Positions 54,298 to 64,000 of a stretch of DNA of 64,000 nucleotides are shown here, one piece after another. Under the pieces are notes generated by a model. That model searched no databases. It was given only the letters and a program-made list of their open reading frames with translations, and was not told the DNA's origin. A program made the translations under genes and the position numbers. Source of the stretch: Bacteroidales bacterium (lineage in GTDB: Bacteria > Bacteroidota > Bacteroidia > Bacteroidales > Marinilabiliaceae); contig JAKSLF010000010.1 in the NCBI GenBank assembly GCA_024401355.1, positions 1 through 64,000 of the forward strand, read 5' to 3'. Numbering within the stretch: position 1 is the first letter of the stretch; every line of letters begins with the position of its first letter.

Positions 54298-57200
54298 TTA
54301 TCTTCTTAATTCAATATATCCATTAAGTTTCTTGGTCCTAACCTTATTGTCAACATTGAAGTTGATAGTGAAGACGTAGAAGTAAGTACCCTGTGGTAAC
54401 TGTTCACCAACAGTAAGCATATTAGATGTCTTAGAAGTACCATCCCAGTTTGGACAATCACGTCCATATCTTGAACCAGAAGATCTATATACCAATGTAC
54501 CCCAACGGTTGAAAACTTCAAGGTATGAAGAATGGCATTCCTCGTATGAAGGTGGAAGAGTTACAATAAACTCATCATTAAAACCATCACCATTAGGAGA
54601 TATAGCATTCGGCATCAAGAATCCGACAGAATCGCCTGGTACAGTTTCGTTACCGCAAAGTATCGTAATATACGAGATATTTGAGTAGCGCAGATTTCTC
54701 ATCTTTTCGTTGTATGCACGATAAGGAATCTTAATCTCACCATAGAATGTATTAGAAGGTTTGCGATATACGAATAAACCAGTCTTACTTGAAGTGTGGA
54801 GATCAGTTGTACCGTCGAAATCATCAAAGCCCCAGTTACCCATTCCATCGTAGATGTCACGCAGGCTCACATACTTGTAGTATACAGGCTTCCAATACTT
54901 GTAGATAGGATCCATTACATAGTACTGGTAACCGCCTATGCTTACAGAGTCAACCTTATAATTAGGGTTGTCAAAGTCCTCAGCAGTAAGTTTGTCAACC
55001 TTAATCTTAGTATTGTCATCGTATACCTTGAAGTATTCGTATCCAGTGCTTACATAAGTTGAGTCACAACCATCTTCGTACTTATCGAGAACTCTCTTAG
55101 AATAGAGAGTATCGACATTGCAACCCTTCACATAATTGTCGAATACTGTGATTGAATCACGGTCGGTATAGATGCCTTCACCAGGTTCGTCAACATATAC
55201 CTTCTCGGCATTGTCGAGCCATTCGAATACGATGTTTGCATCCTTAGACAAATTGCCACGCAATGAAGAGTAACCTGTTTCTGGACCGAACTTCTCTATG
55301 AACAAATCGCTTGTGACAGTAGAAGAACCATCCATTGCAGTTTCATACTCTGGCAAATAAACCTTATCAATAGCCGTACTCCAATCGAGGAACTTGTGAT
55401 TACCCTTATGGCCGTAACCAGGAATCAATGGCTGTGGATGTGAAGAGTCATCAGAATTCAAGTAGATGAATACATCGTATGTAGTAAGCTCCTCATCGAT
55501 GAATGTCAAGTATCCAAGATCATTCTGACATTCTGTAGCATGAGTCATATCGGTAACACGGATTGTGTAATCACCGATACCCATTACATTGACAGAATCA
55601 GCAGATACGGTTACACCATTTTCATCGGTAGTAGAAATAACCTTCTTAAGGTCGGATACAATAGGACCGAAGTAGAGTGTCTGACCCTCGTTTACATCGT
55701 CGATAGTCTGAAGAACGTAGTCCTCACCATTAGCAACCGAGAGATGGACAAGTTCATACTTGTAACCCTTATGAGCATTCTCGAATACCACGAAGCCGTT
55801 ATCGAGCAAGCCATATTCAGGGTTCTTAGTATCCTCAGCTATTACGTAAGAGCCATCAACAACATTACCAGCAGCGAAGTAAACGTTAGGAATTGAATCA
55901 ACGTTAGTATCATTGTCGCTGAATGGAAGTGGGTTCTGAACAATCTCAACGATGTTAGAAGTAGCATCACATCCATCGTCAGTCTTAAGCGTTACGAAAT
56001 AGAAGCCGTTAGTAGCATTCTTATTGTAAGTAGTGCCGTTGAATGACCAACCGTTGAAGATAATTTCCGCAGCATGACTTGCACCGAAGTAGTCAGGGAG
56101 TTCCTGAACATCGACAAGGTCGAGAGAATCAACATTGATTTCAGAGAGATCAGTTACCTTCTCATAAGGATCAGTATACTTGAAGAGTCGGTAAGTAATG
56201 CCCTTATCAACATCCTTGAATGCGAGAGTCAAACCAGACTCGCCTTCGCAATACTCGTTGATATCCTCCTTAACGTAGAGTCTTTCACCAGGGAGTGTAG
56301 AATTCTTGACGTAGAGGGTTCTGCTTGCGATGCTGTCGTATGGACAACCAGTTGCCATTACAGCACTCATCACAACTACAATAGTATCACCATTAGTGAA
56401 ATTAGTAGGCTTATAGATGAATCCAGCGTTAACCTTGCTGAATGTGTCATCGACAACCTTAGTCTTAACAACACCATCCTCAGTGTACTGCTTGTAGAGC
56501 TTGAAGCCGTAGCTTGAGACAATTGAATTGTTAGTATCACCATAGAACCATATTCTAGAAGAAGGACAGATTTCAACATTATCCTTATCCTCCTGATCAC
56601 CGTTGAGAAGCATTATCATCTTAGTGTCAGGCAAGATAGAAGCTGTGAAGTCGACCTCAACAGAATTCATAGCGATCTTGCATCCCTCCTTATCAGCATA
56701 GAATGTGTAAGTAGCGACGTTGTTACCAGTAGCGATCCAGTAGATGCCATCCTCAGATACGATAGCCTCACCGAGCTGGTCGCTGAAGTACTTAGTACCA
56801 TCGACTGGGTTAACCACTCTAATAGTAGTCTTGTCAGAGCAGCCAGAAGCGTCGGCTACCACAGTCTCACCCTCGAGAGATGGACGATAGAAGTTGACAT
56901 GGCTGACAACCAAGTCGCAGACATCACTTGCACCACGAGCCCAGATAGTGTACTTACCAGTAGTTGTGAGAGTGAATGTTGGATGATCCTTAGTTGCGAT
57001 AGCGTAAACAGCGCCATCTTCGGCAACAAGTTCGTATGTAACACCCTCAGTGAGCTTCGCAGACTCAGAAGCAACACTATTAAGGTCGATAACAACCTCG
57101 TTGCAGTCAGTCTGATCATCGAAGTCAGCAAGAACATTAATCACACCATTAACCTCAACATTGAATGGTTCGGTAGCCATCTGAGAATTACCCTTGACAG

Positions 57201-60200
57201 CAGTGATAACCATGCTATGAACACCGAGTGGTTCAGTAATAGTCCAAGCAACCTCGCCAGAACCTGCAGTAATAGGCTCGAGAGTGATATCATTATCGGC
57301 ACAAGCGATAGAGTACTTCCAACCAGCCTTAGGTTCAGTAACCTTGACAATAGTACCAGCCTGACAGTCGATAACCACTTCCTTAGTGATGATAGCGACA
57401 GTAAGCTCAGTGAATGTCACAGGACCGTAGAGAGAAGAACATTCGCCGTTAGAAGCCTTAACATAGTAGTCACCGATGCCCTCACCTGGGTGAGCCTCAA
57501 CGTCACCGTTGATAGGACCGAAGAATACCTTATAAACTGGAGCTGCAGGTTCAGCAGGAACTACAGGTTCTGCAGGCTCTTCACCCTCAGCAGGCTCCTC
57601 GGCAGGAATCTCAGGAACTACATAGAGTTCAGCATACTTAGTTTCGAGCTCGACACCCTTATGAACAAGAGTATAAGCGATACCAGGCTGAGCATTTTCA
57701 ACAACTACCCTACCAGCAGGATCATCGACAGTACCAACAGTCTCGTTGACAGTAGAAGCGATAATCACGTTGTTTTCATCGACATCAGCGAAGTAGATAT
57801 TACCATCGATGCTTATAGGGTTGATAACAACCTCGGTAGCGGCAACTTCACTAGGACAATCGCTACCAACCGCAGTTGCTACAGCTGATACAGTCACAAC
57901 GCCCTCGACATCAGAGATATTGAGCTTGAATGTTGAAGAAGTAGAATTCTGCTTTTCAACACCGTTGACGTAGAATGTATAGTTAACATCAGTAACATCA
58001 CTAACAGCCTCGAATACTACCGAAGTAGACTTACAGATGTTAGGAGTAACAGTTCCAGTATAAGTCTTACCGTCGATATTAGTAGTCAACACGATAGAAG
58101 GCTTGGTCTTCTTCTCGAACTGAACAGAGATATTATCAATGTATTCTGAGCATCCATCAAGTTCAGCCTTGATAGCATAACCATCATTAGGCTCAGTAAC
58201 CTTCCATGAGTAGTCAGAGATCTTAGTGTTAGCACCAAGGAATGTGTAAGTAGCCTCAGGAACGGTATTGCTGATAGAGATGATAGCCTCGCCGTTACCG
58301 TCACAATCGCTAGTAGCATCTATAGAGTAGATGACATCTGAGAGACCGTGGATATTGTAGCTAACCTCAGCAACCTTTTCAACACAGTCGTCAGTTGTAG
58401 CACGAACGATGTAAGTACCGAGAGTAATTATACGGAACGACTTATCAGCAGCAGAACCATCATAAACGAATGGCTTACCGACAGGCTTTTCAACATTATC
58501 AGTTCTCAACTTGTAGACATCGTAAGTAACACCATTTACAAGGCTAGACGCCTTAATAATGAGGTTAGCAGCAATTTCAGGACAAGTTGGAGCAGTTATT
58601 ACATTATCATCATCATCAGTGAGGTAAACATCAGCCATAGTGATAGCTGCAGTGCTTGTGGCAGATGCATCATTGTACATGAACTCACAAGAACCGTTAC
58701 TAGCCTTGACAGAGAATACATGAGTGCCGACAATGTCAACAATCCAAACACCATCAGAGTGGATGTATGAAGGCTCAGCCAAACCATCGATGTAGAGAGT
58801 GTAGTCGACACCAGACTCGATAGCCGAGAGGACTACAGTGACACTACCAGCGCAACCGCCTTCAGCAGTCACCTCAGCATCAGCGAAAGTAGAGGACTTG
58901 AAGTCAGAAGGACGGATCACATCGATAACCTCTTCGCAGTTGCCGAGGTAAGCGATGAGCTTGCTAGTAACATCCTTAGAAACATTCCAAGTGATAGTGC
59001 TTCCGACAGCAGTGCCTTCAACACCGCTAAGTTTGTAAGTTACACCATCCTGAGCATTATCGAGATTAACCTTAGCGGAACCGTCGCAATCAACAGTTGC
59101 AGAGACAACCACATCTTCAGTAGCAATAACAGTCTTCTGGAAGTTGAATGAAGCAACATCGTTGAAGCATCCATTATTACGAGTAGCAATGATCTTGTAG
59201 TCGCCATCAGCATCGAGGAGGAACTGGAGAGGAACAATGCCATCAGTTACCTGTGCCTGAGAATCGGACTGTGGAGCCGAAGCAGAGGCGTCGACGAGAT
59301 AGTAAGTAACATTACTTTCGATGTTAGCAGAAATCTTAAGAGTGTAAGCAGCCTCGCAAGACTTGATATCGGCAACAGAAAGAGCCTTAACCTTAGAGTA
59401 GTCGATAGTTTCAGCAAATACTATGAATGGTACGCAACCACTAGCATTGCTTGCCTCAATCTTGTAGAGAGCCTTACCACCATTATTAATAGTCCAGCTA
59501 ATAGCCTTTTCCTGAGCGACACCGTCTACATAGAGAGTGTAATCGACATCATCCTGAGGATCGGCAATAGAGAACTTAGTAATAGCATTCTCGCAGTCGT
59601 AGTCGACATCAACCTTAACATTATCAAATGTCTCGGAAACGAAGCTGTTGACAGCAAGAGTAGCAATATTGATATCGCAAGAACCAACAGTAGCATTCAA
59701 GAAGACAACCTCAGTAGGACGTTCAGAGAGGTTCCAAACGATAGGGCTACCAGTACCATTCTTCTTATTAGCACCATTGAGAGTGTAGACAACACCAGGC
59801 TGAGAGCCATCCATTGTGATAGTAACCTTACCATCGCAAGACTGCTCGGCAGCAACCTTGAAGTTAGTGTTAATCTTACGAGTATTGAAGAGAACAGCGT
59901 AAACCTCCATGAAGCATTCGTTGTTCAAAGTAGCATATACTGAGTAAGTACCAGTCTCCTTGAGAGTGAACTCGAGGTTAGAACCAGTATATCTGTGGAA
60001 CTCGAGGCTACCAGTAGCAGGGTCAGCATTGCCCTTAACGAGGTAGTAAGTAGCGCCATAGAAGAGGTCCTCACCAAGGAGAACGAACTTACCGTCACCA
60101 CTGTCATCGCAGTTAGTAACAGTTATCTGATCAACCATTACATCAGGCAATACAGTAGCTGAAGCCTGACCAATAACAGACTCACAAGCATCGACAGAAC

Positions 60201-63200
60201 CGATAACAGTGAATGTCTCAGTACCACCAGTAGTTGGGATAGTCCAAACAAGCTTGCCACCAACTACAGATGAAGTGATAGACTCATGGTTCTGAACGAA
60301 GTAGTCAACGCCCTTCTCGTAGTCAGACAAGATAACACTTGCAGTACCATCGCAATTAGCCTCAGCCTCGACAGGGAATGTTGCAAGAGGCTCCATAGAG
60401 AAGTCGATAGTTGCATAAGCTGTGAGACAAGAATAATCATCGCCGTAAGCACCATAGATAGTATACTTGCCATTCTCGACGAGAGCGAACTTGACAGGTG
60501 AGATACCATCTGAGAGAACCGACTTAACGAAGCCATCAGCTGGGCTTGCGCTACCCTTAACAAGGTAGTAAGTAGCATCAGCAGTAAGGTTGTCAGTGAG
60601 TGAGATAGTCTTCTCTGAGCAAGATCTTACGATAAGCTTCTCAGGGTCGATACCAATACCAAGCTTATCGATAGCAGGACGCTGGATGATAACAGGCTCA
60701 CCAAGCATGCTAGAAGTACACTTAGTAACAGTGTTGCGAGCAGAAGCCTCATAAGTACCAACCTTGACAGGCTTGAACTTAATCTCCTTGCCAGTACCGA
60801 TGATAGTCTCGATTGGAGAGAGAACATCGTCAGCAGCCTTAGAGTAGAGAGTATATTCAACACCTATTTCACTGCCAGAGAGTGAAAGTACACTGCCCTC
60901 CTCATCACAATAAGCAGAGTTACCATTCAACTCGAATGAAACAGGGAGAGGATAAACCTTGAAGTCGACCTCAGGGTACATCTTAATTTCGCAACCAGAA
61001 GCATTAGCACCAGTTACGTAGTAGACGCCCTCCTGAATCATGAGGCTGTTGAAGAAGAAGCCTGTAGCGACCTCGGCAGCAGTAGCAGTATGCTCCTCAG
61101 GAGTTGTGAGACTTGGACCATAGAGACGGTAAGTAACACCAGCCTCGGCGCCTGCAAGACCTACAGACAAGCCCTCATCACCCTGACACATTGACTTGTC
61201 GCCAATTACAGTCTGAGGATCAACATACTTAGTATTAACCAAAGTAACAGTACCAACAGGGTCTTCACAAGAACCGTTGCTTACATATACCTTGAATGTA
61301 CCATTGTTAGTCTTAATATTGAAGAATCTATCAGCCTCAGGGTCACCGACAGCAGTGAATGTGTAATCATTCATTGGGTATTCGTCAGAACCCTCGACAC
61401 GATAAATCTTATAGATAAATCCAGGAGTTGCATCCTTAACGATAACATCCTCACCGTAGCAAGGGTCGGCAGCCAACTTATCAGCAGGCATCTCATGATC
61501 GAGAGTAGCCGAACCAGCAGGACGGGCAACAACAGTAACCTTAACTGTCTCGTCGAAAGTAGTTACGCAGCTTGTAAACTTGCCATCACCGAGATCGTAA
61601 GTAACAGTAGCACGAACGCTGTAGAGACCACCTACACCGATGTTCTCGAAGTTGAATGAGTGGATTTCAGTATCGTCGACACGAGAATCGACAAGAGCAC
61701 CATCTCTCAAGAGTTCGTAGAGAACACCAGCCTGAGTGTTGTAGATATTAATAGTAGCGTAGTCATCCTGGCAGATAGTAGCCTCGACATCCTGAACGCC
61801 ATTAGCATCAGTTACACGGATAACAGCCTCGGCAGGGATTTCATCCTTAACGAGAGTAAACGCATCGAGAACAGTTTCACAACCAGAATCAACAACTGGA
61901 ATAGTAATCTTAATAGTGTATGTACCCTGAGGAACATCGGTCCAAGTAAATGAATCGCCAGTAGCATTGCCGATATAGCTGTAAGCCACATTAGAATCAT
62001 CGTATACGACCTCGTCACCATTGTAGAGAGTATAGAGGTAACCTTCCTCCTGGCTGCCGACAGTTACAACACCACCCTTTTCATCAGAGCAGTAGTGACC
62101 GTAGTTAGCAAGAGTTACAACCTGAGTAGCAGGACGAGCCCACTTCTTAAGGTTAACCTCGCCAGCCATTGGAGAGTTACATCCGTCGAAGAAGCAAACT
62201 ACAGTGTACTTGCCATCGACAGCATAGCTACCGAAGCTGATTTCAGAACCAGTACCATCAACAGCAACCTCATTGCTTTCAGAATCCAAGACAACAACAC
62301 CATCGCGGAGCAACTTGTAGACCTTACCTACCTCAGAACCCTCGAGTTTAATCTCGATAGCGTCGCCGTCCTCACAGTAGTTACCGTTGACATCAACGAG
62401 GCTGAATTCAGCAGCAAGAGGAACATCGATACGATAAGTGCCGAGCATCTTGATCTTACATGCATCAACAAGGTTGCCACCAGCGTCGAGGAACTGAGAG
62501 TAAGCGAAGACTTCGTACTTACCAATCTGGTCAGCAACAATGAACTCAAGAGGCGAACCAGTACCAGCCAAAGGAGCGCCGAGTTCAACGCCATTGAAGT
62601 AAAGCTGATACATAACGCCAACCTCAGAAGAAGAGAGCTCAATGAGAGCAGCAGCATCGCATCGATTGTCAGTTCTATCAGGAGTCAACTGGAACTGAAC
62701 TGGAGAGTGAACCTCAGTAACAGTAACAGTGTTGTTCATAGCGATAGACTCATCAGGCAAAGAAGCATGGAACGACTTAACTGAGTAAGTAGAAGTAGTC
62801 TCGCCTGTGAGAACACGGATATTATTCCAAGCGACCTCATTAGAACCGTCGTAAACTATAGGTTCACAAGTAGCGCACTCGTTGAGAACATAAGTGATGC
62901 CCTCCTGAGGAGTGAGAACACTAACAGTCACGCCCTCGTCGTTAGAGCAGTAGTAGTCGTTAGAAACAACTACATCGCTAGGAACGAGACCTTCGAGAAC
63001 CTTAACAGTAGTGTTGTCCTCGTCAGTACAATTGTAATAAGTAGTAGCTATAACCGAAACATTGATATCAGCATCGGCAACAGTGTACTTGAAGATATTC
63101 TTGTCGGCCATAGAGCCTGACTGAACAGCCTGAGAAACTCCGTCAACGAAGAACTCGTAAGACTCATAACCAGGAGTAGCAGTAAGAGCAACAGAAGTAC

Positions 63201-64000
63201 CAGCGATTACAAGAGAAGCAGAAGGAGTGATAGTAACCTCTGGGTTCTTGTAAACTCGGAATGAAACCACGAGGTCATCCTCGCAAGTGCCGACATAACC
63301 CTTGTAAGTAAGTTCGTACTCATTGTAGTCAGTACCATTCTCTATATAAGAGATAGGCTGGCTAATGAGGAACTCACTACCATCGTAAGACTCAGGGAAC
63401 TCAGTGAAGTCAGCACCATCGAGCTTAACAGCAAGAGTGTAGCGGCTTGCACCAGTAGCCTTGATGTTTATAGTCTCATCAGAACAGATCTTATTACCAG
63501 TATAACCAGTGAATGAGACGTAGATGCTATTGTCATCAGCATTAGTGAATTCGACAGCAGTCTTAGGTGCCTTCATAGTGCGGATCGTCACAGTACGAGA
63601 GCAATCGGCAGTAGAAGCCACGAGAATCTGATCCTTGTAATCCTCAGAGCCAAGAACCTGAGCATCGACAGTAGCTGAATTGTTACCAGCAGAAGCACCG
63701 TCGAGAGTAAGAGCGATATTGTCAGTAACATCGGCAGCAGCGAAGTTAACAGTAATATTATCACCCTCACAAATCATAAGGAGATTAGAATCGTCGATAT
63801 CGACAGGACCTTCTGCAGTGCTGTAAGTAGCAGTAATCTTAGCATGAGGCTTAACAACAACCTCATTAGACTTATTATCACAGAAGCCATCGTTGACAGT
63901 CACATAGATAGTATGTGATTCAGGGTAAGCCGGAGAGTAAGTAACCGTAGTACCAGCGACCTCGAATCCTGCAACAGCAAGATCAGTTACATCAACACCG
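54298..64000 (-). CDS. Giant SprB-like repeat adhesin with T9SS type B sorting domain (5' end beyond window)
   Basis: At least 3234 codons are visible, with the frame open to the right edge; the start is outside. The C-terminal about 90 residues (FLMPNAISPNGDGFNDEF, VFNRWGTLVYRS, NWDGT, LPQGTYFYVFTINF, KLNGYIELRR) are a gliding-motility-associated type B sorting domain for the type 9 secretion system. Upstream are about two dozen degenerate modules of roughly 80-130 residues. Each has a CDG-x-V/A-x-V/I core and a GV-x-Y-T/K-L-Y-x-D/N-G strand, like the SprB/PKD-like repeats of filament adhesins. One module carries a Pro/Glu/Ala-rich insert. It is cotranscribed with PorP/SprF, PorE-like and SPOR genes. 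It likely forms a cell-surface filament; ligand unknown. Confidence 0.93.
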   Translation of the reverse strand, partial: GVDVTDLAVAGFEVAGTTVTYSPAYPESHTIYVTVNDGFCDNKSNEVVVKPHAKITATYSTAEGPVDIDDSNLLMICEGDNITVNFAAADVTDNIALTLDGASAGNNSATVDAQVLGSEDYKDQILVASTADCSRTVTIRTMKAPKTAVEFTNADDNSIYVSFTGYTGNKICSDETINIKATGASRYTLAVKLDGADFTEFPESYDGSEFLISQPISYIENGTDYNEYELTYKGYVGTCEDDLVVSFRVYKNPEVTITPSASLVIAGTSVALTATPGYESYEFFVDGVSQAVQSGSMADKNIFKYTVADADINVSVIATTYYNCTDEDNTTVKVLEGLVPSDVVVSNDYYCSNDEGVTVSVLTPQEGITYVLNECATCEPIVYDGSNEVAWNNIRVLTGETTSTYSVKSFHASLPDESIAMNNTVTVTEVHSPVQFQLTPDRTDNRCDAAALIELSSSEVGVMYQLYFNGVELGAPLAGTGSPLEFIVADQIGKYEVFAYSQFLDAGGNLVDACKIKMLGTYRIDVPLAAEFSLVDVNGNYCEDGDAIEIKLEGSEVGKVYKLLRDGVVVLDSESNEVAVDGTGSEISFGSYAVDGKYTVVCFFDGCNSPMAGEVNLKKWARPATQVVTLANYGHYCSDEKGGVVTVGSQEEGYLYTLYNGDEVVYDDSNVAYSYIGNATGDSFTWTDVPQGTYTIKITIPVVDSGCETVLDAFTLVKDEIPAEAVIRVTDANGVQDVEATICQDDYATINIYNTQAGVLYELLRDGALVDSRVDDTEIHSFNFENIGVGGLYSVRATVTYDLGDGKFTSCVTTFDETVKVTVVARPAGSATLDHEMPADKLAADPCYGEDVIVKDATPGFIYKIYRVEGSDEYPMNDYTFTAVGDPEADRFFNIKTNNGTFKVYVSNGSCEDPVGTVTLVNTKYVDPQTVIGDKSMCQGDEGLSVGLAGAEAGVTYRLYGPSLTTPEEHTATAAEVATGFFFNSLMIQEGVYYVTGANASGCEIKMYPEVDFKVYPLPVSFELNGNSAYCDEEGSVLSLSGSEIGVEYTLYSKAADDVLSPIETIIGTGKEIKFKPVKVGTYEASARNTVTKCTSSMLGEPVIIQRPAIDKLGIGIDPEKLIVRSCSEKTISLTDNLTADATYYLVKGSASPADGFVKSVLSDGISPVKFALVENGKYTIYGAYGDDYSCLTAYATIDFSMEPLATFPVEAEANCDGTASVILSDYEKGVDYFVQNHESITSSVVGGKLVWTIPTTGGTETFTVIGSVDACESVIGQASATVLPDVMVDQITVTNCDDSGDGKFVLLGEDLFYGATYYLVKGNADPATGSLEFHRYTGSNLEFTLKETGTYSVYATLNNECFMEVYAVLFNTRKINTNFKVAAEQSCDGKVTITMDGSQPGVVYTLNGANKKNGTGSPIVWNLSERPTEVVFLNATVGSCDINIATLAVNSFVSETFDNVKVDVDYDCENAITKFSIADPQDDVDYTLYVDGVAQEKAISWTINNGGKALYKIEASNASGCVPFIVFAETIDYSKVKALSVADIKSCEAAYTLKISANIESNVTYYLVDASASAPQSDSQAQVTDGIVPLQFLLDADGDYKIIATRNNGCFNDVASFNFQKTVIATEDVVVSATVDCDGSAKVNLDNAQDGVTYKLSGVEGTAVGSTITWNVSKDVTSKLIAYLGNCEEVIDVIRPSDFKSSTFADAEVTAEGGCAGSVTVVLSAIESGVDYTLYIDGLAEPSYIHSDGVWIVDIVGTHVFSVKASNGSCEFMYNDASATSTAAITMADVYLTDDDDNVITAPTCPEIAANLIIKASSLVNGVTYDVYKLRTDNVEKPVGKPFVYDGSAADKSFRIITLGTYIVRATTDDCVEKVAEVSYNIHGLSDVIYSIDATSDCDGNGEAIISISNTVPEATYTFLGANTKISDYSWKVTEPNDGYAIKAELDGCSEYIDNISVQFEKKTKPSIVLTTNIDGKTYTGTVTPNICKSTSVVFEAVSDVTDVNYTFYVNGVEKQNSTSSTFKLNISDVEGVVTVSAVATAVGSDCPSEVAATEVVINPISIDGNIYFADVDENNVIIASTVNETVGTVDDPAGRVVVENAQPGIAYTLVHKGVELETKYAELYVVPEIPAEEPAEGEEPAEPVVPAEPAAPVYKVFFGPINGDVEAHPGEGIGDYYVKASNGECSSLYGPVTFTELTVAIITKEVVIDCQAGTIVKVTEPKAGWKYSIACADNDITLEPITAGSGEVAWTITEPLGVHSMVITAVKGNSQMATEPFNVEVNGVINVLADFDDQTDCNEVVIDLNSVASESAKLTEGVTYELVAEDGAVYAIATKDHPTFTLTTTGKYTIWARGASDVCDLVVSHVNFYRPSLEGETVVADASGCSDKTTIRVVNPVDGTKYFSDQLGEAIVSEDGIYWIATGNNVATYTFYADKEGCKIAMNSVEVDFTASILPDTKMIMLLNGDQEDKDNVEICPSSRIWFYGDTNNSIVSSYGFKLYKQYTEDGVVKTKVVDDTFSKVNAGFIYKPTNFTNGDTIVVVMSAVMATGCPYDSIASRTLYVKNSTLPGERLYVKEDINEYCEGESGLTLAFKDVDKGITYRLFKYTDPYEKVTDLSEINVDSLDLVDVQELPDYFGASHAAEIIFNGWSFNGTTYNKNATNGFYFVTLKTDDGCDATSNIVEIVQNPLPFSDNDTNVDSIPNVYFAAGNVVDGSYVIAEDTKNPEYGLLDNGFVVFENAHKGYKYELVHLSVANGEDYVLQTIDDVNEGQTLYFGPIVSDLKKVISTTDENGVTVSADSVNVMGIGDYTIRVTDMTHATECQNDLGYLTFIDEELTTYDVFIYLNSDDSSHPQPLIPGYGHKGNHKFLDWSTAIDKVYLPEYETAMDGSSTVTSDLFIEKFGPETGYSSLRGNLSKDANIVFEWLDNAEKVYVDEPGEGIYTDRDSITVFDNYVKGCNVDTLYSKRVLDKYEDGCDSTYVSTGYEYFKVYDDNTKIKVDKLTAEDFDNPNYKVDSVSIGGYQYYVMDPIYKYWKPVYYKYVSLRDIYDGMGNWGFDDFDGTTDLHTSSKTGLFVYRKPSNTFYGEIKIPYRAYNEKMRNLRYSNISYITILCGNETVPGDSVGFLMPNAISPNGDGFNDEFIVTLPPSYEECHSSYLEVFNRWGTLVYRSSGSRYGRDCPNWDGTSKTSNMLTVGEQLPQGTYFYVFTINFNVDNKVRTKKLNGYIELRR

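Noticed and set aside
56899..57888. 329-codon open frame on the plus strand inside the giant adhesin gene
   Set aside because: It is antisense to a clear coding frame. The long reading length follows from the repetitive codon use of the adhesin; its Ser/Asn/Asp-rich content has no family resemblance.

Overview
This window looks like chromosome from a gut or oral-type Bacteroidales bacterium, closest in flavour to Prevotella and its relatives. The evidence is a SusC/SusD pair, Bacteroidetes-type promoters (TTG, about 19 bp, TAnnTTTG) ahead of many genes, no Shine-Dalgarno dependence, short Bacteroidales-type menE, a GH10-feruloyl esterase fusion like those of Prevotella, and type 9 secretion (T9SS) partners. 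I see no transposase gene, integrase, phage module or CRISPR array.

Layout. 0-2.7 kb: an AAA/DUF4143 ATPase bracketed by direct repeats, then about 1 kb of non-coding DNA with hairpins and a MITE-like repeat. 2.7-9.6 kb: susC-susD-surface lipoprotein operon, probably for a pectic glycan. 9.9-15.5 kb: menC, a rhamnogalacturonan acetylesterase-type lipoprotein, menE, and an MFS-acyltransferase fusion on the opposite strand. 15.5-17.6 kb: lytic transglycosylase, tRNA-Ser, and an Hpt-STAS pair. 17.7-23.1 kb: a leftward housekeeping run (mazG, class IV aminotransferase, lipoprotein, AEC transporter, phoH, purC). 23.4-30.9 kb: GH43-like enzyme, amt, uvrA, cysE. 31.1-34.5 kb: SiaB/SiaC-like signalling pair, LytTR regulator, thioredoxin-fold protein, LysE exporter. 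34.5-38.1 kb: thioesterase, SDR, aroC, slyD, ogt. 38.1-43.1 kb: divergent hemicellulose genes (GH127-type arabinofuranosidase and the GH10-CE1 fusion). 43.1-44.0 kb: a relic of a second DUF4143 ATPase and the second MITE-like copy. 44.0-49.6 kb: a cobalamin-riboswitch-controlled corrinoid uptake operon (btuB, btuG-like and two secreted proteins). 49.6-50.5 kb: FKBP and RNase P RNA. 50.5-64 kb: an SPOR protein, a PorE-like OmpA protein, a PorP/SprF protein and the 3' 9.7 kb of a giant SprB-like adhesin that runs off the right edge.

How it fits together. The lifestyle suggested is plant cell-wall glycan degradation (pectin side chains, arabinoxylan), corrinoid scavenging, and display of a very large T9SS-exported surface filament or adhesin. 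The most interesting items are: the MITE-like repeat found twice, each time near a DUF4143 ATPase or its relic; the repeat-bracketed ATPase itself; the SiaB-SiaC pair with no SiaA or SiaD beside it; corrinoid-locus proteins carrying sorting-domain-like tails instead of lipoboxes; and the adhesin/SprF/PorE-like/SPOR operon.
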